This document shows positions 6,286 through 11,134 of a DNA stretch of 11,134 nucleotides, piece after piece. The translations under genes and the position numbers were made by a program. The stretch covers positions 1 through 11,134 of the forward strand of contig CAYWTY010000058.1 in the NCBI GenBank assembly GCA_964461335.1, read 5' to 3'. Position 1 is the stretch's first letter; every line of letters begins with the position of its first letter. Source of the DNA: JAKJBL01 sp964461335 (GTDB lineage: Bacteria > Bacillota > Clostridia > Christensenellales > CAG-138). The notes under the pieces are model-generated. The model searched no databases. It saw only the letters and a program-made list of their open reading frames with translations, and was not told where the DNA came from.

Positions 6286-7329
6286 ATGGAGCTTGACCAT
6301 AGAAAAATACGAATACTGCAAGCAATAATTGACGATTATATTCTTACAGCTGCGCCTGTCGGCTCACGCACAATCTCAAAGCGCTCGGATTTTAACCTGT
6401 CCTCAGCAACAATCCGCAATGAAATGAGTGATTTAGAGGAACTTGGCTATCTCGAGCAGCCCCATACTTCGGCAGGCCGCATACCGTCAAATAAAGCATA
6501 CCGTTTTTATGTAAACCGGATAATGCAGCGTGCGCAGCTTTCCGACCATGAGCGCAAGGCGATACGCGCTTATTTTCTTGAGCGCATGGATCAAGTTGAA
6601 AACCTGGTGCGCCAAACAGCCTCTGCGCTTTCCGATATAACCCGCTATACTGCAATTGTGCTTCCGCCCCAGCTTGAAACCGTGCGCATACGGCATGTCC
6701 AAGTTGTGCCGCTTTCAGGGGATAAGGCATTGCTTGTGCTTGTTACAGATACTGGATTTATACGCGATGTGCTTTTACGGGTACCAGAGGATATGTCCGC
6801 ATATGACCTTGAACGTTTCTCCAACCGAATAAATAATGCGCTTTTTGATATGCGCCTTGACCAAGTAGCTGTTGAGACTATTATGCGCATAAGTGAGGAA
6901 ATGGGGTCTATGCGTAGCTTTTTCCTCAACATTATGGAAGCGCTTGAGCGGCATATCTATGAAAGCACAAAGAAGGTTGAGCTTTCGGGCGCTACAAATA
7001 TACTGTACTACCCTGAATATAGTGATGTCAGCAAGGCAAAAGGGTTTTTGGCTGCACTTGAAGGCAGCGATACTTTATACCAGCTTTTAAAAAAGGCATC
7101 CACACTGGAGTTTTCAATAACAATAGGCGAAGAAAACGAGCCAAAGCAGCTTAAAGACTGCAGCGTAATTACAGCAACCTATAGAATAGGTAATGAACCA
7201 ATGGGCTCGCTTGGAATAATCGGGCCAACACGAATGCATTATAGCAGGGTGCTTTCAATACTTGAATATATGCAGCTTAGCCTTTCTGAAGCGCTTGCAG
7301 GCCTTTTGGACCAGGATAAGCTTGAGTAG
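6286..7329 (+). CDS. hrcA: HrcA, heat-inducible transcription repressor
   Basis: HrcA is the repressor of class I heat-shock genes and acts by binding CIRCE. The N-terminal winged-helix domain (about 1-80) carries PVGSRTIS at 24-31, the recognition-helix segment SSATIRNEMSDLE (39-51) and the wing PHTSAGRIPS (59-68), all highly typical. The rest is the HrcA dimerisation and inserted GAF-like region, ending near residue 340. At 347 residues the length is normal. AAAGGAGG (6271-6278) lies seven bases before the ATG. It is the first gene of the hrcA-grpE-dnaK-dnaJ operon and sits directly behind CIRCE, so it represses itself together with the chaperone genes. It ends 24 bp before grpE. Confidence 0.98.
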   Translation: MELDHRKIRILQAIIDDYILTAAPVGSRTISKRSDFNLSSATIRNEMSDLEELGYLEQPHTSAGRIPSNKAYRFYVNRIMQRAQLSDHERKAIRAYFLERMDQVENLVRQTASALSDITRYTAIVLPPQLETVRIRHVQVVPLSGDKALLVLVTDTGFIRDVLLRVPEDMSAYDLERFSNRINNALFDMRLDQVAVETIMRISEEMGSMRSFFLNIMEALERHIYESTKKVELSGATNILYYPEYSDVSKAKGFLAALEGSDTLYQLLKKASTLEFSITIGEENEPKQLKDCSVITATYRIGNEPMGSLGIIGPTRMHYSRVLSILEYMQLSLSEALAGLLDQDKLE

Positions 7330-7353
7330 CCAATTTGGAGGTTTAAACGTAAC

Positions 7354-7926
7354 ATGGCAAAGAAGACTACCAACCAAACAATATTAGATTTACCCGAAAA
7401 CAAATGCAGCGGCAATGTTAACGAAGCGCCTGCGGAGAATGCGGAGCAGTATGTTAAGCTCTCCCAAACTGAGTTTGAAAGTGTAAAAGCACATATTGAA
7501 GCTTTGCAAGCAGAAAAGGATGAGGCGGTTTTGCTAGCGCAGAGGCTTCAGGCTGACTTTGACAATTACCGTAAAAGAAACGCAACCATAAAAGCCGACT
7601 GTTATGAGGAAGGCGTTAGGGCTTGTATTCAAACGCTTCTCCCCACATTGGATAGCTTTGATTTTGCACTTGAAAGCATGGAGGGCGTGGACCCCTGCTT
7701 TGTTGAAGGTGTACGGCTGGTGCAGCGAATGCTTATAGATGCGCTTATGAAGCTCGGGTTTGATGAAGTCCCTGCTGACGGAGCGTTTGACCCGGTTTTG
7801 CATAATGCAGTAATGCAAGAGGAAGCAGAGGGCAGGGAACCGGGCGAGGTGCTTGAGGTGTTCCAAAAGGGTTATAGCGTAAAAGGGCGCATCTTAAGGC
7901 ACAGTATGGTCAAAGTAGCTAAGTAA
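7354..7926 (+). CDS. grpE: GrpE, nucleotide exchange factor of DnaK
   Basis: GrpE is a cytosolic homodimer that releases ADP from DnaK and may act as a thermosensor. The 190-residue protein has an acidic, disordered N-terminus (to about 32), a long coiled-coil helix (about 36-95) containing FDNYRKR at 69-75, the four-helix-bundle segment LLPTLDSFDFAL at 95-106, and the C-terminal beta wing with FDPVLHNAVMQEE (145-157) and QKGYSVKGRILRHSMV (171-186). These are standard family marks. The best ribosome binding site is GGAGG at 7337-7341, which is 12 bases from the ATG and longer than usual. No other start codon fits better. It follows hrcA by 24 bp and precedes dnaK by 79 bp with no clear promoter or terminator between. 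Confidence 0.97.
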   Translation: MAKKTTNQTILDLPENKCSGNVNEAPAENAEQYVKLSQTEFESVKAHIEALQAEKDEAVLLAQRLQADFDNYRKRNATIKADCYEEGVRACIQTLLPTLDSFDFALESMEGVDPCFVEGVRLVQRMLIDALMKLGFDEVPADGAFDPVLHNAVMQEEAEGREPGEVLEVFQKGYSVKGRILRHSMVKVAK

Positions 7927-8005
7927 GGCGAACAATGCGTCGACATCGGCAGCATTAAATATACAACTAACACTAAGAAGGATATGTTTTTTAGGAGGCA
8001 ATAAA

Positions 8006-9832
8006 ATGGGAAAAATAATTGGTATAGACTTGGGAACGACAAACTCCTGCGTAGCAGTGCTCGAGGGAGGGGAACCTATTGTAATCCCTAACGCTGAGGG
8101 GGGAAGAACAACACCCTCTGTTGTTGCGTTTAAGGGGGAGGAGCGTCTTGTTGGGCAGGTAGCTAAACGCCAGGCAATAACTAACCCAGACCGTACGATT
8201 TCTTCAATTAAACGCGAGATGGGTACTTCGCATAAGGTGCGTGTAGATGGCAAAGAGCTCACGCCTCAGGAAATCTCCGCTATGATTTTGCGCAAGCTTA
8301 AAGAGGATGCAGAAGCATACTTAGGCGAAACCGTTACTCAGGCAGTAATTACTGTGCCTGCATATTTTAGCGACAGCCAGCGCCAGGCAACAAAAGATGC
8401 GGGCCGTATAGCAGGGCTTGAGGTGCTGCGGATAATAAACGAGCCTACTGCAGCATCGCTTGCATATGGCATGGATAAAGAGCATAATCAGAAGATTCTT
8501 GTTTATGATTTAGGCGGCGGAACATTCGATGTCTCAATCCTTGAAATCGGGGATGGAGTTTTTGAGGTGCTTGCTACAAACGGAAACAATCGCCTTGGCG
8601 GTGATGATTTTGACCAGCGCATTATTGACTATGTTGCAGCCGAATTTCGTAAGGATAGCGGGGTAGAGCTAAAGAACGATAAAATGGCGCTCCAAAGGCT
8701 TAAGGAAGCTTCAGAAAAGGCAAAAATCGAGCTTTCAGGCATGTCGCAGACAAATATCAACCTGCCGTTTATAACAATGGATGCATCAGGACCCAAGCAC
8801 TTGGATATGACTTTAAGCCGTGCGAAGTTTAATGAGCTTACTTCAGACTTGGTTGATAAAACTAAAGAGTGCTTATTCCGCGCTCTGCGGGATTCTAACC
8901 TTACAAGTGATAAAATCGACAAGGTGATACTTGTCGGCGGTTCGAGCCGTACGCCTTCTGTACAGGAAATGGTTAAGGCAGTTACTGGTAAAGAGCCGTT
9001 TAAGGGTATTAACCCTGATGAATGCGTTGCAATAGGCGCCGCAATACAGGCTGGCGTGCTTGGCGGTGAGGTTAAAGACATTCTGTTGCTTGATGTTACG
9101 CCCCTTTCGCTTGGCATAGAAACTGTTGGCGGTGTGTTTACAAGGCTTATTGAGCGTAACACTACAATACCTACAAAAAAGAGCCAAATCTTCTCAACTG
9201 CTGCAGACGGCCAGACTTCAGTAGAAGTGCATGTGCTCCAGGGTGAGCGCGAGCTTGCACAATATAATAAAACCTTAGGCCGCTTCCAGCTTGCGGGAAT
9301 TGCGCCTGCTCCTCGCGGTGTTCCTCAAATTGAAGTTTCGTTCGATATTGATGCAAACGGAATTGTGCATGTCTCTGCAAAGGATTTAGGTACAGGGCAT
9401 GAGCAGAAAGTAACAATTACCGCATCTTCAAACTTGAGTGAAGAAGAAATTAAGAATGCTGTTAATGAGGCTGAACGCTTTGCAGGTGAAGACAAACAGC
9501 GCAAAGACGAAGTTGAGGCGCGCAACCATGCAGATGGGCTTGTTTACAGTACTGAGAAGACTCTTAAAGAGCTTGGCGAGAAGGTTTCCCAAGATGACAA
9601 GCAAAAGATTGAGTCTGCATTGCAGGATTTGAAAAAGACACTTGAAGGTACTGATATATCCATGATTAAAACTGCAAGCGAAAAACTGACAGATATATCC
9701 TACGAAGTATTCGGGAAAATCTATCAGCAGGCAAGCGCTCAGGCAGGGCCAGAGGAGAGTACAGCACCTCCACAGCACGATGATACAGTAGTTGACGCAG
9801 ATTATGAAATTGTAGATGACGACAAGAAATAA
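8006..9832 (+). CDS. dnaK: DnaK, Hsp70 chaperone
   Basis: DnaK binds exposed hydrophobic peptides in an ATP-driven cycle with DnaJ and GrpE. The ATPase domain (1-355) shows GIDLGTTNS at 6-14, RIINEPTAA at 142-150, YDLGGGTFD at 167-175 and ILVGGSSRTP at 308-317. The linker DILLLDVTPLSLG is at 358-370, and the substrate-binding domain and helical lid follow. The acidic tail ends VVDADYEIVDDDKK (595-608). Between IKR (68-70) and the QEIS segment (88-91) it is about 24 residues shorter than E. coli DnaK, the known Gram-positive signature. AGGAGG (7993-7998) is seven bases before the ATG. The length, 608 residues, is normal for Bacillota. A strong terminator follows directly. Confidence 0.99.
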   Translation: MGKIIGIDLGTTNSCVAVLEGGEPIVIPNAEGGRTTPSVVAFKGEERLVGQVAKRQAITNPDRTISSIKREMGTSHKVRVDGKELTPQEISAMILRKLKEDAEAYLGETVTQAVITVPAYFSDSQRQATKDAGRIAGLEVLRIINEPTAASLAYGMDKEHNQKILVYDLGGGTFDVSILEIGDGVFEVLATNGNNRLGGDDFDQRIIDYVAAEFRKDSGVELKNDKMALQRLKEASEKAKIELSGMSQTNINLPFITMDASGPKHLDMTLSRAKFNELTSDLVDKTKECLFRALRDSNLTSDKIDKVILVGGSSRTPSVQEMVKAVTGKEPFKGINPDECVAIGAAIQAGVLGGEVKDILLLDVTPLSLGIETVGGVFTRLIERNTTIPTKKSQIFSTAADGQTSVEVHVLQGERELAQYNKTLGRFQLAGIAPAPRGVPQIEVSFDIDANGIVHVSAKDLGTGHEQKVTITASSNLSEEEIKNAVNEAERFAGEDKQRKDEVEARNHADGLVYSTEKTLKELGEKVSQDDKQKIESALQDLKKTLEGTDISMIKTASEKLTDISYEVFGKIYQQASAQAGPEESTAPPQHDDTVVDADYEIVDDDKK

Positions 9833-9842
9833 CGGTTAAACT

Positions 9843-9867
9843 GGGCGGGTGAATGCCCGCCCTTTTT
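9843..9867 (+). terminator. Intrinsic terminator between dnaK and dnaJ
   Basis: A 7-bp all-GC stem (GGGCGGG 9843-9849, CCCGCCC 9856-9862) and a 6-nt loop are followed by TTTTT. It starts 10 bp after the dnaK stop, inside the operon. It should end much of the hrcA-grpE-dnaK transcript and lower dnaJ expression unless dnaJ has its own promoter. Confidence 0.93.
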
Positions 9868-9883
9868 GTTAAAGGGTTGAAGT

Positions 9884-9916
9884 ATGAAGTATGGTTGCAC
9901 CGGTTTGGGGGAGTGA
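9884..9916 (+). other. Possible ten-codon leader ORF before dnaJ
   Basis: ATG at 9884 has AAAGGG (9871-9876) seven bases upstream and encodes MKYGCTGLGE before a TGA at 9914-9916. It is in the same frame as dnaJ and ends 6 bases before the dnaJ TTG, with its stop inside the purine-rich dnaJ ribosome binding region. It may couple translation into dnaJ, but it is short enough to occur by chance. Confidence 0.25.
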
Positions 9917-9919
9917 GGG
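9908..9919 (+). promoter_or_regulatory. Purine-rich ribosome binding region of dnaJ
   Basis: GGGGAG (9908-9913, nine bases from the start codon) and GAGGG (9915-9919) lie before TTG 9923. Together they support the non-ATG start. No in-frame ATG or GTG start remains open upstream, because a TGA at 9914-9916 closes the frame. Confidence 0.5.
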
Positions 9920-9922
9920 CTA

Positions 9923-11068
9923 TTGGCAAATAAGCGAGATTATTATGAAATCTTGGGCGTAAAAAAGGATGCAGGCGAAGATGAAATAAAAAGTGCATTT
10001 CGCAAGCAGGCGAAAGCCTGCCATCCTGATTTGCACCCTGGGGATAAAGAAGCGGAAGCGCGCTTTAAGGAGCTTAACGAAGCTGCAGAAGTCCTTACGG
10101 ATGCACAAAAGCGCGCTCAATATGATCAATTTGGCCATGCCGCGTTTAGCCAGGCAAACGGCGGAGAGTACGGCGGGAACCCCTTCTCAGGCTTTGGCGG
10201 GTTTACAGATATTTTCGAAAGTATGTTCGGCGGCGGGTTTTCAAGCGGTGGGCAGCGCACAGGGCCAATCCCTGGGAATAACCTCAGGTATACGCTTACA
10301 ATAAGCTTTGAGGATGCGGCTTTTGGGGTAAAGCGCGAGATTTTAGTTCCTAGGGAACAAAACTGTAGCACATGCAGCGGTACAGGCGCAAAGCCGGGCA
10401 CATCCCCGGTTCGCTGCAGCGCATGCGGCGGTACAGGTCAGGTTCGGGCACAGCAAAACACTATGCTTGGCTCATTTACAACAGTCCGCCCATGCACAGT
10501 ATGCTCAGGTACAGGCCAGGTAAATAAGGACCCCTGTGCTGACTGCGCAGGGCAGGGCAGGGTAAAGAAGACAAGCAGGGTGCTTGTTACAATACCCGCA
10601 GGTATTGATGATGGCCAAACCCTCAGCATGGCAGGCGAAGGCGAAGCAGGCTTTAGAGGCGGGCAGAGCGGCGACCTTTACATTACTGTAAATGTTAAGC
10701 CGCATAAGCTTTTTAGAAGAAGCGGGTACGATTTGAACCTTGACATGAAGCTGCCTTTTACAATTGCTGCACTTGGCGGCGAAATAAAAGTGCCTACGCT
10801 TACAGGCTCTGTCAAGTATTCAGTTCCTGAAGGAACACAATCAGGGACTGTGTTTCGCCTGAGAGGGCAAGGAATACAGCGGCTTAGAGGCACAGGGAAG
10901 GGCGACCTCCTTGTGCGCGTTGATATTGAAGTACCCAAACGCATGAACGAACAGCAAAAGTCATTGCTTAAAACATTTGAAGATGCGCTTGGCAAACAGC
11001 AGGCTGAAGCAAAGCAGGGTAAAAGAAACCTGTTTAATATTGTAAAGGATGCTTTGAACAACGACTGA
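9923..11068 (+). CDS. dnaJ: DnaJ, Hsp40 co-chaperone
   Basis: DnaJ delivers substrates to DnaK and stimulates its ATPase. The 381-residue protein has every class A part: a J domain (about 5-70) with HPD at 34-36, a Gly/Phe-rich linker (about 80-110), four zinc-binding CxxCxGxG-type repeats beginning at C148, C165, C191 and C205, and the C-terminal substrate-binding domains from about 218. The fourth repeat reads CADCAGQG. The start is TTG at 9923: it places the conserved KRDYYEILGV at the usual position, and the frame is closed by TGA just upstream. The weak start and the preceding terminator suggest lower output than dnaK. A weak promoter-like pair (TTGTTA 9866-9871, TATGGT 9890-9895, 18-bp spacer) lies between them. 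Confidence 0.98.
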   Translation: MANKRDYYEILGVKKDAGEDEIKSAFRKQAKACHPDLHPGDKEAEARFKELNEAAEVLTDAQKRAQYDQFGHAAFSQANGGEYGGNPFSGFGGFTDIFESMFGGGFSSGGQRTGPIPGNNLRYTLTISFEDAAFGVKREILVPREQNCSTCSGTGAKPGTSPVRCSACGGTGQVRAQQNTMLGSFTTVRPCTVCSGTGQVNKDPCADCAGQGRVKKTSRVLVTIPAGIDDGQTLSMAGEGEAGFRGGQSGDLYITVNVKPHKLFRRSGYDLNLDMKLPFTIAALGGEIKVPTLTGSVKYSVPEGTQSGTVFRLRGQGIQRLRGTGKGDLLVRVDIEVPKRMNEQQKSLLKTFEDALGKQQAEAKQGKRNLFNIVKDALNND

Positions 11069-11134
11069 AGCAGCCTAAAAAAGGCTCTACACTAAAGATT
11101 GGGGTAAGGGAGAAAAATAGAGAAGCATAACGCT
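11069..11134. other. Right edge after dnaJ
   Basis: This is 66 bp with no recognised gene. It holds a weak stem AGCC/GGCT around an A-rich loop near 11073-11087, and a purine-rich TAAGGGAG (11105-11112) that could be the ribosome binding site of a gene beginning just past the window. prmA often follows dnaJ in related bacteria, but nothing here identifies it. Confidence 0.4.

Noticed and set aside
7927..8005. A separate promoter or second CIRCE between grpE and dnaK
   Set aside because: No TTAGCACTC-type arms and no acceptable -35/-10 pair are present. Only a good dnaK ribosome binding site is seen.
8629..9162. 177-aa open frame on the minus strand inside dnaK
   Set aside because: It is antisense to highly conserved DnaK sequence, low in motif content and lacks a ribosome binding site. 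Long antisense frames are common opposite dnaK.
11099..11134. Start of a prmA gene after dnaJ
   Set aside because: TAAGGGAG could be a ribosome binding site, but no ATG, GTG or usable TTG follows within the window, so the next gene cannot be supported.
1..11134. Defence island, prophage or CRISPR based on the CPBP (Abi) and SLOG genes
   Set aside because: Each is a single isolated gene among housekeeping loci, with no effector, nuclease, integrase or repeat array alongside.

Overview
The window looks like a chromosomal piece of a Bacillota, most likely class Clostridia. Three things suggest this: the lepA / hemW / hrcA-grpE-dnaK-dnaJ neighbourhood typical of Gram-positive bacteria, a perfect CIRCE operator in front of hrcA, and a DnaK that lacks the roughly 24-residue ATPase-domain insertion of proteobacterial DnaK. 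The genus cannot be told from the sequence. Most of the window is core housekeeping DNA. No mobile element, CRISPR array or obvious defence island is visible.

Left part (1-2599, minus strand). After a gene-free edge (1-230) come a small DUF6054-like protein, a CPBP-family membrane protease (true start probably ATG at 1540, not the upstream GTG), a tRNA-Arg(CCG) with its terminator, a 240-bp spacer with a palindromic promoter-like element and a 14-bp perfect hairpin, and a stand-alone LUD-domain (LutC-like) protein.

Middle (2600-6054). lepA (elongation factor 4) diverges from the LUD gene across a 126-bp region with nested inverted repeats. lepA is followed after only 5 bp by a 110-aa SLOG-type nucleotide-binding protein with no Shine-Dalgarno sequence of its own. 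hemW (radical-SAM haem chaperone) lies on the opposite strand, convergent with that gene. This departs from the co-directional lepA-hemW-hrcA order of many Bacillota.

Right part (6055-11134). hrcA, grpE, dnaK and dnaJ form the heat-shock (class I) operon. It is driven by a TTGACA / TGTTATCTT promoter with a CIRCE operator just after the expected start point. HrcA represses its own operon through CIRCE. GrpE, DnaK and DnaJ make up the Hsp70 folding machine. A strong intrinsic terminator sits between dnaK and dnaJ, and dnaJ begins with TTG just after a possible ten-codon leader ORF in the same frame. These features suggest that dnaJ output is set separately from dnaK. The last 66 bp hold no recognised gene.

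I saw no clearly new multi-gene system. The points most worth a second look are the SLOG gene coupled to lepA, the inverted hemW, the dnaK-dnaJ junction, and the paired regulatory structures at 1783-1976 and 2605-2664.
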